This document shows, one piece after another, positions 33,852-42,429 of a stretch of 64,000 bases of DNA. Both the position numbers and the translations under genes were made by a program. The notes beneath the pieces were generated by a model that did not search any database, was not told the origin of the DNA, and saw nothing but the letters and a program-made list of their open reading frames with translations. This DNA comes from DASPSM01 sp036008465 (GTDB lineage Bacteria; Planctomycetota; Planctomycetia; Planctomycetales; Planctomycetaceae): assembly GCA_036008465.1 (NCBI GenBank), contig DASYNP010000172.1:8726-72725 (forward strand), in the 5' to 3' direction. Positions within the stretch are counted from its first letter, which is position 1. The number at the start of each line of letters is the position of its first letter.

Positions 33852-33880
33852 GTGACTTCAACCCGGACCACCGATATAGT
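33852..33880 (+). promoter_or_regulatory. Candidate sigma70 promoter
   Basis: GTGACT at 33852-33857 is followed after 17 bases by TATAGT at 33875-33880. This would give a start about 50 bp before the hydroxyacid dehydrogenase ATG and could drive the dehydrogenase, dapA and the GspE-like gene. Confidence 0.5.
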
Positions 33881-33936
33881 GAACTTTCCAGGCCCTAAAC
33901 GACGGGCGGCGAGTGAGAACGCCGCAGGTGCTGACG

Positions 33937-34860
33937 ATGCCGAAAATCGAAGCGGGAAACACACGGCTGGGGTGGATTGGCACGGGCGTCATGGGCTCGG
34001 CCATGGCCGGCCATTTGCTCAAGGCCGGCTTCGCTCTCACCGTCTTCAACCGCACGAAGTCCAAAGCCGAACCGCTGTTGGCGCAGGGCGCCAAGTGGGC
34101 CGACACGCCTAAAGGTGTTGCCGCCGCGTCCGACGTGGTCTTTGCGATTGTCGGGTTTCCGAGCGACGTCCGCGAAGTGATGCTGGGTGCGGAGGGGGCA
34201 CTCGCCGGCTCGAAGAGCGGCAATATCCTCGTCGATATGACCACCAGCGAGCCGTCGCTGGCCATCGAGATCGCCGAGTCTGCGAAAGAAAAATCGGTCT
34301 CCAGCGTCGACGCTCCCGTGTCAGGGGGAGATGTCGGCGCGAAAAATGCCACCCTGTCGATCATGGTCGGCGGCGACAAGGACGTCGTGGAAAGCCTGGC
34401 GCCGTGCTTTCAGGCGATGGGCAAAACGATTGTTTATCAGGGCGGACCCGGCTCCGGCCAGCACACCAAAATGGTCAACCAGATCCTGATCGCCACCAAC
34501 ATGATCGGAGTTTGCGAGGCGCTTTTGTACGGGTCCAAAGCGGGGCTCGATCTGCCGACCGTTCTGCAGTCGGTGGGAAGCGGGGCGGCAGGCAGCTGGT
34601 CGCTCAATAATCTGGGCCCGCGTATCATGAACAACAATTTCGATCCGGGCTTTTTCGTCGAACACTTCATTAAAGACATGGGAATCGCGCTGGCCGAGTC
34701 CCGCCGGATGGGGCTGGCGCTTCCCGGCCTGGCCCTCGCTCACCAACTGTACGTGGCCGTCAAAGCCCAGGGATACGGACGCCTCGGGACCCACGCGCTG
34801 GAGCTCGCGCTGGCGAAGCTCTCCGGCGTCAACTGGAAAGAACGCGATCATGGGAAGTAG
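33937..34860 (+). CDS. Beta-hydroxyacid dehydrogenase (3-hydroxyisobutyrate type)
   Basis: A 307-residue NAD(P)-dependent enzyme of the 3-hydroxyisobutyrate/2-hydroxy-3-oxopropionate (tartronate semialdehyde) reductase family. It has the N-terminal GWIGTGVMGSAMAGHL Rossmann motif, the substrate-binding DAPVSGGDVGAKNATL, and the catalytic Lys in QHTKMVNQI. The ATG at 33937 is chosen; a GTG at 33913 is possible. The 3' end overlaps dapA by 11 bases. The exact substrate among small hydroxyacids is not determined by sequence. Confidence 0.9.
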   Translation: MPKIEAGNTRLGWIGTGVMGSAMAGHLLKAGFALTVFNRTKSKAEPLLAQGAKWADTPKGVAAASDVVFAIVGFPSDVREVMLGAEGALAGSKSGNILVDMTTSEPSLAIEIAESAKEKSVSSVDAPVSGGDVGAKNATLSIMVGGDKDVVESLAPCFQAMGKTIVYQGGPGSGQHTKMVNQILIATNMIGVCEALLYGSKAGLDLPTVLQSVGSGAAGSWSLNNLGPRIMNNNFDPGFFVEHFIKDMGIALAESRRMGLALPGLALAHQLYVAVKAQGYGRLGTHALELALAKLSGVNWKERDHGK

Positions 34861-35737
34861 AGGAGAACAATTCGCCGGGCTCACCGTCGCCCTCGTGACG
34901 CCGTTCAAAAGTGGCGCGGTCGATGAGGTGGGGCTCCGCAAACTGGTCGATTTTCACGTCGAGAGTGGCACGGACTGCGTGAGCCCTGTCGGCACCACGG
35001 GCGAGAGCCCGACGCTCACGCACGATGAGCACGAGCGCGTGATCGCCATCGTCTGCGAACAGGCGGCCGGCCGACTCAAAGTCGTGGCCGGAACCGGCTC
35101 GAACAGCACCACCGAGGCGATTCGCCTGACACGATTCGCCAAGAAATCGGGGGCCGACGCCGCGTTAATGGTGGCCCCCTATTACAACAAGCCGACGCAG
35201 GAAGGGTTTTTCCGTCACTTTCAGGCGGTGGCCCAAGCTGTCGATCTGCCCATCGTGCTCTACAACATTCCCGGCCGCACCGCCAAAAACATCGAGCCGG
35301 AAACGATCGCCCGAATTGCAGAGATTCCGACCATCGTCGCCATCAAAGAATCGACGGGATCGATGGACCAGGCTTCGCAAATTCTGGCGCTCACCGATCT
35401 CACAGTCCTCTCCGGCGACGACAGTCTCACTCTGCCTCTGATGGCGATCGGCGGCCGGGGTGTGGTCTCGGTCGTCGGCAACATCATTCCTCGAGACGTG
35501 AAGAGCCTGATCACCGCCTTCCGCGCGGGGGATTTGGCGGCCGCGCAGCAGTGGCATCGTAAGCTCTTTCCGCTTTGCCGCGATATGCTGGGCCTGGCGA
35601 CCAATCCGATTCCGATCAAGGCCGCGATGCAGATGCTGGGTCGCGACACGGGAGAGCTGCGCTTGCCGATGACGGCCCTCGACTCGGCCCAGATGTCAGC
35701 GCTCAAAAAGACTTTAGGTCAGTACGGACTACTCTGA
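34850..35737 (+). CDS. dapA: 4-hydroxy-tetrahydrodipicolinate synthase
   Basis: DapA condenses pyruvate with aspartate semialdehyde, the first step of the lysine/diaminopimelate branch; it is cytoplasmic. The 295-residue product has the catalytic Lys166 (VAIKEST), Tyr138 (VLYNIPGRT), the GTTGE motif (Thr49-Thr50) and MVAPYYNKPTQEG. The Arg in PGRT that binds the carboxylate in DapA is present, favouring DapA over sialic-acid lyases. It overlaps the preceding gene by 11 bases and is 29 bp from the GspE-like gene, so all three probably form one transcript. Confidence 0.94.
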   Translation: MGSRGEQFAGLTVALVTPFKSGAVDEVGLRKLVDFHVESGTDCVSPVGTTGESPTLTHDEHERVIAIVCEQAAGRLKVVAGTGSNSTTEAIRLTRFAKKSGADAALMVAPYYNKPTQEGFFRHFQAVAQAVDLPIVLYNIPGRTAKNIEPETIARIAEIPTIVAIKESTGSMDQASQILALTDLTVLSGDDSLTLPLMAIGGRGVVSVVGNIIPRDVKSLITAFRAGDLAAAQQWHRKLFPLCRDMLGLATNPIPIKAAMQMLGRDTGELRLPMTALDSAQMSALKKTLGQYGLL

Positions 35738-35766
35738 ACTCACTCGACGTACAACAAGGTGGCTTT

Positions 35767-37125
35767 GTGATCTTCGGTTTCGGCAAAAAGAAAAGTGAAC
35801 GGCACGAAGGCGGTGATGCAGAGGGCGATGAAGTCGATGACGTCGCCGATGTCGACTTCATCCTCTTTCAAGGCGCGCTCAACGGTAAAGAGGCAAATCT
35901 CAGCGCCAATGCTCGCCTCGCTCAAGCCGGCCTGATCCCATCCAAGGAACTGATCACAGACGCCATTAGCCGCCGCTGCGAACAGATCCGCATTGAACCG
36001 AAGGGGGAACGCGCGGTTGTCCAACTGATCATTGACGGCGTCGCCCACGCGGGAGGACGCCTTTCGAAGCCGCAGGGGCACGCCATCACGCAGATGATGA
36101 AGTTGCTTGCCGGCTTGGATGTGCAGCAGCGCCAGCGCAGCCAGTCGGGCGGCCTGCGTGCGGAGCTGGCCGGAACGAAGTTCATCCTGCAGGTTCAGAC
36201 GGCGCCGCTGCAAGCCGGCGGCGAGCGCTTGGCCGTCAAGATTCGCAACCTCGCTTTGGCGCCCAAATCTCCCGAAGAGGTCGGTTTCTCCCGCCAGCTC
36301 AAAGATCGGATTCGCGAACTGACCTCGGAGAGAAAGGGGATCTTCTTGGTCTGCGGAGGACCGGGTTCCGGAGTCTCGACCACGACCTTCGGCGTGCTTC
36401 GCTGCCTCGATGCCTATCAGTACACGGTCTTCACGGTGGGCGACACCCAGGGGTGGGAGCTGCCTAACCTGACCAAGGGTGAACGGACCGACAGCGAAAG
36501 CCTCGATGTGCTCTTCGAGCGGCTGATCCGCTCCGAGGCGGATATCATCTATGTCGATCCGCCGCGCAATGCAGAGACCGCCCGCTTACTGCTCAAGGTT
36601 CAGAGCCGGACGACTTTCATCTCCGAGTTTGCGGCCGTCGATGCGGTCAACGGCATCGCGCAGTTCGCAAAACTGGCAGGCGATGACCGGGCGGCCGCCG
36701 AAGGTCTCGTGGCGACGATGAGCCAGCGGCTGATTCGCACGCTCTGCAAGGATTGCAGGCTCGCTTATCGGCCCAATCCCAAGATGCTCGCGAAGATCGG
36801 CCTTCCGCCAGAGACCAAGACTCTTTATCGGGCCCCTGTTACCGCCGAGCCCAATCCTGAAAAGCCCAAGGAACCGGTCGAGTCTGCGGACTGCGACACC
36901 TGCGGAGGCACGGGCTATCTGGGCCGAACGGCGATGTTCGAGCTCGTCGAAATGACCGAGGGAATGCGGCAGCTGGTCGCCGCCGGCAAGGGCCCCGCCG
37001 ACTTCAAGGCCCTCGCCCGCAAGGAGAACAAGTTCAGTCTCCAGCAGGAGGGGCTGAAGCTTGTCGTAGAAGGCAAAACCTCGCTCGAGGAACTGCAGCG
37101 AGTGTTTCAGCCCAAGAAGACGTGA
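35767..37125 (+). CDS. GspE/PilB-family protein lacking ATPase motifs
   Basis: A 452-residue protein with the overall shape of a type II secretion/type IV pilus ATPase: a short N-terminal part, an N-terminal subdomain (DAISRRCEQIRIEPKG), a C-terminal RecA-like domain and a tetracysteine metal site (Cys327, Cys330, Cys376, Cys379) followed by GYLGRTAMFELVEM. However, the Walker A segment reads GGPGSGVSTT, with Val203 in place of the essential Lys; the Walker B/Asp box reads DIIYVDPPRN instead of the usual GExRD; and I find no His box. So it should not hydrolyse ATP and may be structural or regulatory. Start: GTG 35767 with AAGGTGG nearby; longer frames overlap dapA. Confidence 0.85.
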   Translation: MIFGFGKKKSERHEGGDAEGDEVDDVADVDFILFQGALNGKEANLSANARLAQAGLIPSKELITDAISRRCEQIRIEPKGERAVVQLIIDGVAHAGGRLSKPQGHAITQMMKLLAGLDVQQRQRSQSGGLRAELAGTKFILQVQTAPLQAGGERLAVKIRNLALAPKSPEEVGFSRQLKDRIRELTSERKGIFLVCGGPGSGVSTTTFGVLRCLDAYQYTVFTVGDTQGWELPNLTKGERTDSESLDVLFERLIRSEADIIYVDPPRNAETARLLLKVQSRTTFISEFAAVDAVNGIAQFAKLAGDDRAAAEGLVATMSQRLIRTLCKDCRLAYRPNPKMLAKIGLPPETKTLYRAPVTAEPNPEKPKEPVESADCDTCGGTGYLGRTAMFELVEMTEGMRQLVAAGKGPADFKALARKENKFSLQQEGLKLVVEGKTSLEELQRVFQPKKT

Positions 37126-37441
37126 GCCCCCCGCGCCGGGGCGTCGCTGACGGCTCCTCGTTGCGTTGGAAGGTTGGCTAGGGTCTCATGCTTTCCCAAT
37201 TTGCCCAGTCGCGCCCCGATCTAAAGTCCGGTACCGGAAAAGTTTCCCAAACCGGGTCAAATTTCGCCGATTGTGCCGCAGATTCCGGTCGTAGCGATCC
37301 GATCTATTCAAAGGCATGGGTGCCAAGAACCCCTGCCCCGATTGCGTCGAAGAAAGGTCAGAAAGGAAGCGGCTCGCGTCGCGGCAGTGTGCGAAGCGTA
37401 CAACTGCGACGTTTCGGGGAGGCCGAAAAACGGAGTCTTGC
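37126..37441 (+). promoter_or_regulatory. Intergenic region before the secreted-protein gene
   Basis: 316 bp with no gene that I can support. It contains the palindrome GGAAAAGTTTCC (37236-37247) whose AAAGTTTCCC half recurs before the Cys/Gly-rich gene (41370-41379), and GCCGATT at 37266-37272. A small frame from 37316 merges into the signal peptide of the next gene and is probably not its true start. Confidence 0.4.
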
Positions 37442-37762
37442 ATGAAAGCCCTGAAGTTTGCGAATGCTTCGTGGCTGGGTCTCGGCGCAGCGGCCCTGAT
37501 CACGGTCGTCAGCAGCGCGGGCTGTCTCAGCGGCCCTTGGGCTGCCTTCCAGACGACGGTCGGCGGACAGACTCTGCCCTCGGCCTACTACCTGCAAGAT
37601 GACGTCCAGTACTTCCCAGCTGGGCCGCAAGACAAGCTCTTCAACGAGCGGCGCGCGCTTGAGCAGTACAAGGCGGGTCAGCTGGAGGAAACCGGCCCGG
37701 GGGTTGCCTCACCTCAGCCCGCGGGACCGGGAGGTGCCGCTCCGGCCCCCGCGAACCCGTAA
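37442..37762 (+). CDS. Small secreted protein with planctomycete LPSAYYL motif
   Basis: A 106-residue exported protein beginning MKALKFANASWLGLGAAALITVVSSAGC; the Cys at the end of the hydrophobic stretch makes a lipoprotein anchor likely (VSSAGC). The mature part has GGQTLPSAYYLQDDVQYFPAGPQDKLFNERRALEQYKAG and a Pro/Ala/Gly-rich tail. I have a general recollection of similar short secreted proteins in planctomycetes with the LPSAYYL-DDVQYF block, with no assigned function. It stands alone, convergent with the decarboxylase gene. Confidence 0.75.
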   Translation: MKALKFANASWLGLGAAALITVVSSAGCLSGPWAAFQTTVGGQTLPSAYYLQDDVQYFPAGPQDKLFNERRALEQYKAGQLEETGPGVASPQPAGPGGAAPAPANP

Positions 37763-37903
37763 TCACGGTCGCATGACCGCGGAATCAATCCCCTCGCGAA
37801 ACGTGGCGTTCATTCATCGAGTGGTTCGTTAGCAGTTTTGCGTACGGCCGGCTGGTCTAAGTGATTGGCCTGCCTGTCGTCAGGGGGGACGCAGCCTTTC
37901 GCG

Positions 37904-37975
37904 GTCGAAGAGCTCCCGCGCTGCGCTTCACAGGCGCGGAATGGGGACTCCTCGACTCGCGAAAGGTATTTCGCG
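37904..37975. terminator. Structured region between convergent genes
   Basis: A GC-rich imperfect inverted repeat (arms around 37904-37921 and 37933-37956, GTCGA/TCGAC outermost) is followed by a perfect 7-bp hairpin, CGCGAAA-GGTA-TTTCGCG, at 37958-37975. It lies between two convergent stops and probably ends transcription from one or both sides. A structured RNA cannot be excluded. The rest of 37763-38052 holds no gene that I can support. Confidence 0.45.
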
Positions 37976-38052
37976 TTTGGCGAAGGACTTTATGCCCAGC
38001 TTGCCGCGCGATTAATCGATCGCTGCCGGCTGCGGCTGTCCGCCAAATCGCC

Positions 38053-39795
38053 CTACAGCCGCTTTGCCAGCCGCTTGGTGAGACGTATCAAAGCCGGGCT
38101 AACGTCAGTGGGATCGAGGTGAATGTTAAGCAGGCTGAAGCTTGCTTTGTTCTCGAGCGCCTCTTTGAGGGACCGATCGAGATCCTCTTCGGTTCGGATC
38201 TCGAATCCCCGGCCACCGCGGAAGAGCTCGGGCAACTTGTGATAATCCCAGAGCGGAATATCGTTGAAGGGGCCGTCCTCAAGGAACCGCTCCGTCGTGT
38301 ATCCCTTGTTGTTGAGCACCATCACGATCGGGTTGAAACCGAGGTAGAGAGCCGTCGAAAGCTCCATGCACGTCATCTGAAAGGCTCCGTCGCCGACGAG
38401 CAGGATCGGGCGGAGCTTAGGGTTGGCGACCTGCACGCCCACCGCCGCGGGCATGCCAAATCCCATCGACGTGTAGTAGGCCGGCGCCAGGAACTCGGTG
38501 TGTTGGTGGATCGTGAGATCCGATGCCGCAAAGAGCGCATCACCCACGTCGGCAACCACCACCATGTTGTCCCCCAGCACCTCATTGATCCGCTGATAGA
38601 GTCGCTTCATGGTGATTTTCGTATCGCGCTTCGGCACAAACGGCTCGACTTCGAGCGACTTGTCTTGCACAGGGGCCTTGCGGCCTGGCTTGAGGTCCGC
38701 TTTGGCGAGCCGCTTGACGAAATCGGACAAGAGCACGTCGTGAAAGTGATGGTGCTGAATTCGCAGCTTTTCGCTCGTCACATAGACGCACTTGGCCGGA
38801 TCGAGATTGGCCGTATAGATGCCCAAATTGATATCGGTCATGAACGTGCCCAAGAGGATGACGCAATCGCTCTCTTCGACGTAGCGGCGAACCGATTCTC
38901 GCCCCATCGCTCCCTCGTAGACGCCCAAGTAGAGCGGGTGGCGCTCGCTGACGACTGACTTGCCCAAGAGCGTCGCGCACATCGGGATCTGGTTGCGCTC
39001 GGCCAGGCGGATCACTTCTTCCTGCAGGCCAAAGCGGTGGATCTCGACTCCCGCAATAATGACGGGACGCTCGGCCGCGTTGATCTGCCGTGCCGCGTCT
39101 TCAACCGCCTCCTTGAGCGCTTGCTTGTCGCTAACCGGCTTCTCTTCGGGCGGGTGATACGGGTACAGCGCTCTGCTTTGCACGCGATCCCGGGGTAGCT
39201 CCAAATAGACGGGCCGTTTGTAGCGGTCGGCCGCCTCGAGACAGCGGTCGATCTCGCGAAAGGCAGTGAGCGGGTCATCGAGCAGAGCCGAGGCGACCGT
39301 GATTTTTTCAAAGACCTCCCGCTGCGTGTTAAAATCACGCACCCGGTGGTGCAAAAGGGGATCGGAACGCCGTTCATCGATCCCGGGAGCACCGCTGATG
39401 ACGATCACGGGCGATTTCTCGGCGTAGGCCCCAGCGATCGAGTTGGCCAGGCTCAGGCCGCCGACGCAATAGGTCACGCAGACAGCCCCCATCCCGTTGA
39501 CGCGGGCATAGCCGTCGGCCGCGTAGCCGGCGCAGTCTTCGCGCCGCGTGCCGACGACGCGGATAGGGCTCTTTTCGAGCATCGCATAGAATTGCAGGAC
39601 GAAATCGCCCGGAATTCCGAAGACATCGTTAATGCCATAATCCTGCAGCCGCTGGATCACATACTCCCCGATGGTCGGGAACTTGCCGTTGGGCTTTGCC
39701 GGGCGGGGCGAGGTCGCGCGGCTAGGCCGCGCTCCGTTGCGGTGCTGCGGTTGAGTCGATCGCGCTTTCGATTCCCGCCGTCCTCGGACTGCCAT
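38053..39795 (-). CDS. Pyruvate/indolepyruvate-decarboxylase-type TPP enzyme
   Basis: A cytoplasmic thiamine-diphosphate enzyme that decarboxylates a 2-keto acid to an aldehyde. After a 37-residue basic extension the N-terminal domain shows the catalytic Glu86 (RREDCAGYAADGYAR) and the adjacent His149-His150 (LLHH), which mark the pyruvate/indolepyruvate decarboxylase group as opposed to acetolactate synthases. The cofactor motif is GDGAFQMTCMELSTALYLGFNPIVMVLNNKGYT. Total 580 residues. Substrate among pyruvate, phenyl- or indolepyruvate is uncertain. A second gene is not linked. Confidence 0.9.
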   Translation of the reverse strand: MAVRGRRESKARSTQPQHRNGARPSRATSPRPAKPNGKFPTIGEYVIQRLQDYGINDVFGIPGDFVLQFYAMLEKSPIRVVGTRREDCAGYAADGYARVNGMGAVCVTYCVGGLSLANSIAGAYAEKSPVIVISGAPGIDERRSDPLLHHRVRDFNTQREVFEKITVASALLDDPLTAFREIDRCLEAADRYKRPVYLELPRDRVQSRALYPYHPPEEKPVSDKQALKEAVEDAARQINAAERPVIIAGVEIHRFGLQEEVIRLAERNQIPMCATLLGKSVVSERHPLYLGVYEGAMGRESVRRYVEESDCVILLGTFMTDINLGIYTANLDPAKCVYVTSEKLRIQHHHFHDVLLSDFVKRLAKADLKPGRKAPVQDKSLEVEPFVPKRDTKITMKRLYQRINEVLGDNMVVVADVGDALFAASDLTIHQHTEFLAPAYYTSMGFGMPAAVGVQVANPKLRPILLVGDGAFQMTCMELSTALYLGFNPIVMVLNNKGYTTERFLEDGPFNDIPLWDYHKLPELFRGGRGFEIRTEEDLDRSLKEALENKASFSLLNIHLDPTDVSPALIRLTKRLAKRL

Positions 39796-39937
39796 TCGAT
39801 TCTCCCTGCTGGCATGCGCCGTGCGTAAAGCGGCTGCTTCTTTGAGTCCGCCGCGAGAACAATTGAAGAAGGAGGCGGGGACTGCCGCGATATGAGGATG
39901 CTGTCAGCCTGAATTCTTCAATTTACCGCGCGCCAGG

Positions 39938-41170
39938 TCAATCAACTCGTGATCGGGCCTCGAGGCAAATCGAGGCACCTCTGCGCAGGAGCGCGTCGAC
40001 CACACTCTGGACGGCGGCGGCGGGCATCCCCAGCCAGTACGCAATATAGAGCACTAACCGCCCCATGCGGTCACACAGAGGCGAGCAGTCGTCGCGGCGT
40101 TTGAGCAGCGAATAGAGCCCATTTCGCGGCAGTTCGGGCACACAATTCAGCACGCTTTGCACCCAGCCGAATGGGTTTTGTCGCAACGAAAAATGGTGCT
40201 CTCGCCCAACTTGAAAACCGGTCGATTCCAAGAGTTGCCGCAATCCCGCCGCTGGGAAGTGATACAAGTGGCGCGGAGGGTCCAAGTGAAACCAGCCTGC
40301 TCCACAGCACTGGGCCTGCAGGCTGCTGTAGTTCGGCACGGCCACCACCAGCCGCCCGCCCGGCTTCAGGATCCGCCGAATCTCGTCGAGCGTACGACGC
40401 GGGTCGGGTATGTGCTCGAGCACGTGCCAGACGATCACCTGGTCGAAGGACGTCGACGGGTATCCGGCCTCCTCGAGATTCTTACCGAACCGGACGATTG
40501 CGTTTGGATCGACCCCTGTCGAAGCGCTCGGACTCATCTCGAACCCATGGGCTTCAAATCCGCGTCGGGCTAGCGCCGAAAGCAGTACGCCGCGCCCGCA
40601 GCCGACGTCGAGCACGCGTGCCCCGGCGTGCAGACCGCGCGATAACGCTCGGACGTGTCGGGCTCCTACGAGCCTCACCAGCCCTTCGATCAGCGGGACG
40701 AACTTCGCGCCGGTGACTCCATAGTAGCTGGCCGGGTAGAATCGCTCGATCATCTCGGGGCCCGGACGGGGATGCAGTCGGCCCAGTCCGCAACTGGTGC
40801 AATCGACAATCCGCATTCGCGCGCCCGGCAGACCAAAGCGGGCCCGGGCCCATTCACCCCCGCACACCGGACACTCGTCGACGGCGACCAAATGGCGTTC
40901 GCCAGGTTCGAGCTCCACCACCGAGCATTCGAGACTGAAGTCCGGTAGGTCCTGGTCCGAGGGAACCGAACCTCGCCGCAAATGTGCGACGACGTTCTCG
41001 ACGTCGATCTCGACGCCGGGTGTCGCCGGGCGAAATGCGTTCGACTCTCTTACTTCTGTGGCCGTCGCGAGATCTGAATCGCCAAATTCCGAATCAGACG
41101 ACGTCGGCGAGAGCAGGTCGTCCTGCGACTGTGCCGGCGCTGTTGCCACCAAACGGTCGTCGATGCTCAT
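39938..41170 (-). CDS. Class I SAM methyltransferase with zinc ribbon
   Basis: A 410-residue cytoplasmic protein. Residues 1-90 are low-complexity. A treble-clef/zinc-ribbon follows (ECPVCGGEW..., DCTSCGLGRLHPRPG), then a Rossmann methyltransferase domain with VLDVGCGRGVLLSALARRG and VIVWHVLEHIPDPRRTLDEIRRILKPGGRLVVAVPNY (motifs I, II, III/IV). The order zinc ribbon plus methyltransferase is common in proteins acting on sugar nucleotides, lipid-linked glycans or natural products. The C-terminal 60 residues include a short hydrophobic stretch (LVLYIAYWLGMPAAAVQSVV), so peripheral membrane association is possible. Substrate unknown. Confidence 0.88.
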   Translation of the reverse strand: MSIDDRLVATAPAQSQDDLLSPTSSDSEFGDSDLATATEVRESNAFRPATPGVEIDVENVVAHLRRGSVPSDQDLPDFSLECSVVELEPGERHLVAVDECPVCGGEWARARFGLPGARMRIVDCTSCGLGRLHPRPGPEMIERFYPASYYGVTGAKFVPLIEGLVRLVGARHVRALSRGLHAGARVLDVGCGRGVLLSALARRGFEAHGFEMSPSASTGVDPNAIVRFGKNLEEAGYPSTSFDQVIVWHVLEHIPDPRRTLDEIRRILKPGGRLVVAVPNYSSLQAQCCGAGWFHLDPPRHLYHFPAAGLRQLLESTGFQVGREHHFSLRQNPFGWVQSVLNCVPELPRNGLYSLLKRRDDCSPLCDRMGRLVLYIAYWLGMPAAAVQSVVDALLRRGASICLEARSRVD

Positions 41171-41368
41171 AGGCTTCCTTGGAAAATGGAGTCCAAGGGA
41201 AACCTAGGTCACCCCAATTCACGGCGAGCGGAGGTTTCGCGCTTTTGCGCGATTGGGGCAGAGGACCCAAATTGCCAACTCACAGTTGTGAGCCAACCGG
41301 GCCGGCGCACGCCTAACATCCCTCCAATTCGGAAGATCCGGCATTTCCGAAAAATCTCCGAGAACCGC

Positions 41369-41396
41369 TAAAGTTTCCCGATTTTGAAGCCGATAA
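41369..41396 (+). promoter_or_regulatory. Sigma28 (FliA)-like promoter
   Basis: TAAAGTTT (41369-41376) and GCCGATAA (41389-41396) are separated by 12 bases. Both boxes match the E. coli FliA consensus exactly, but the consensus spacer is 11. It ends about 67 bp before the ATG of the Cys/Gly-rich lipoprotein gene, and a GGGAGGAG-type purine run follows it. No flagellar gene is in this window. Confidence 0.55.
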
Positions 41397-41463
41397 AGGG
41401 AGGAGAGGCAGGATGCCTTCACGTCAGGCCCATTCCCCTCGAGCCTAGTCAGGGACGATACCC

Positions 41464-42270
41464 ATGAGACGGATCTTGTTCGCCGCCCTCGCTGCAGTCG
41501 CGATGCCGGCGCTCGTCGGATGCTGCTGCTGTCAGACCTATTACGATCCGATGGCCTGCGGCGGCTGCGGTTCCGGTTGCTGCGGCGGCGGTTGTGGGTA
41601 TGGAGGTTGTGGCTGGGGAGGATGCGGCTACGGCGGTGGCTGCGGCGGTGGCTGCGGCACCTGTGGTTATGGCGGTGGCTGTGGTTATGGCGGCGGCTGT
41701 GGTGGCTGCACTCCGTGCGGGAATCCGTGCGGCGACGGCTGCTGCGGTCAAGGCTATGGAAACGGCGGCTGTGGTGGATACGGCGGGGGCGGGTGCGGAT
41801 GTTGCATCCTCAGCCCGATCTGCTGTCTGATTCATCACATTCTCTGCCCCTGTGAATGGTTCAGTGGCTGCGGTCGCGGATGTGGTTATGGCTACGGCGG
41901 CTATGGCTGTGGTTACGGCGGCTGTGGCGGACAGTGTGGCTTCAATGGCTGCTGCGACCCGTGCACCGTGTTCGATGGTGGCTGCGGCGGATGCGGTGGT
42001 GGCTGCGGCGGTGGTTGTTACGGTGGATGTGGACAACCGATGATGACATCGGGCTGTATGGGCGGCGGCTGTTCGAGCTGTGGCGCGGTTCCCGGACCCG
42101 GACCGGGACTTGCCCCGAACGTCGCGCCGGGTGGTCCGGTGCCCAGTCCTAGTGGCCCCGCGTCGTCCGCTCCTCCGACTACGATGTACAATCCGGCACC
42201 CATGATGCAGGTAACACCCACGACAATGATGGACGCCCGAAACACAATGGCGATGCCAGCCCGCTACTAA
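41464..42270 (+). CDS. Cys/Gly-rich lipoprotein
   Basis: Unrecognised. A 268-residue exported lipoprotein: signal MRRILFAALAAVAMPALVGC with four consecutive Cys at the cleavage point. The mature part has about 45 Cys in total, arranged as GGC, CGY and CGGGC repeats with Tyr and Trp, interrupted by one hydrophobic, Cys-rich segment (about 113-130: CCILSPICCLIHHILCPC). The last 60 residues are Pro/Thr/Met-rich without Cys. The repeats could form a disulphide-linked or metal-binding layer on the envelope; this is inference. The DNA is repetitive (GGCTGTGG-like), so length variation is expected. A sigma28-like promoter lies upstream. Confidence 0.85.
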   Translation: MRRILFAALAAVAMPALVGCCCCQTYYDPMACGGCGSGCCGGGCGYGGCGWGGCGYGGGCGGGCGTCGYGGGCGYGGGCGGCTPCGNPCGDGCCGQGYGNGGCGGYGGGGCGCCILSPICCLIHHILCPCEWFSGCGRGCGYGYGGYGCGYGGCGGQCGFNGCCDPCTVFDGGCGGCGGGCGGGCYGGCGQPMMTSGCMGGGCSSCGAVPGPGPGLAPNVAPGGPVPSPSGPASSAPPTTMYNPAPMMQVTPTTMMDARNTMAMPARY

Positions 42271-42429
42271 CGCAGCTCGAAATCGCAGATTATTTTGGAA
42301 CAGTCGATCGAGCGGCCGGTTGGTCAATCACATCCGGTCTACAATACCGATCATGTGGACTCTAGAGCTGGCACAGGTCGCGGGTGGCAATCGCCGCTCG
42401 CGGCCACGCCTTTTTACCGGGCTTCATTG

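Noticed and set aside
37861..38958. 365-codon plus-strand frame over the decarboxylase 3' end
   Set aside because: Opposite a clear thiamine-diphosphate enzyme and without family pattern.
41449..42327. 292-codon frame on the minus strand opposite the Cys/Gly-rich lipoprotein gene
   Set aside because: It is a Thr/Ala repeat frame that arises from the GGC-rich plus-strand repeats. The plus-strand product has a signal peptide and lipobox, so the minus frame is a shadow.
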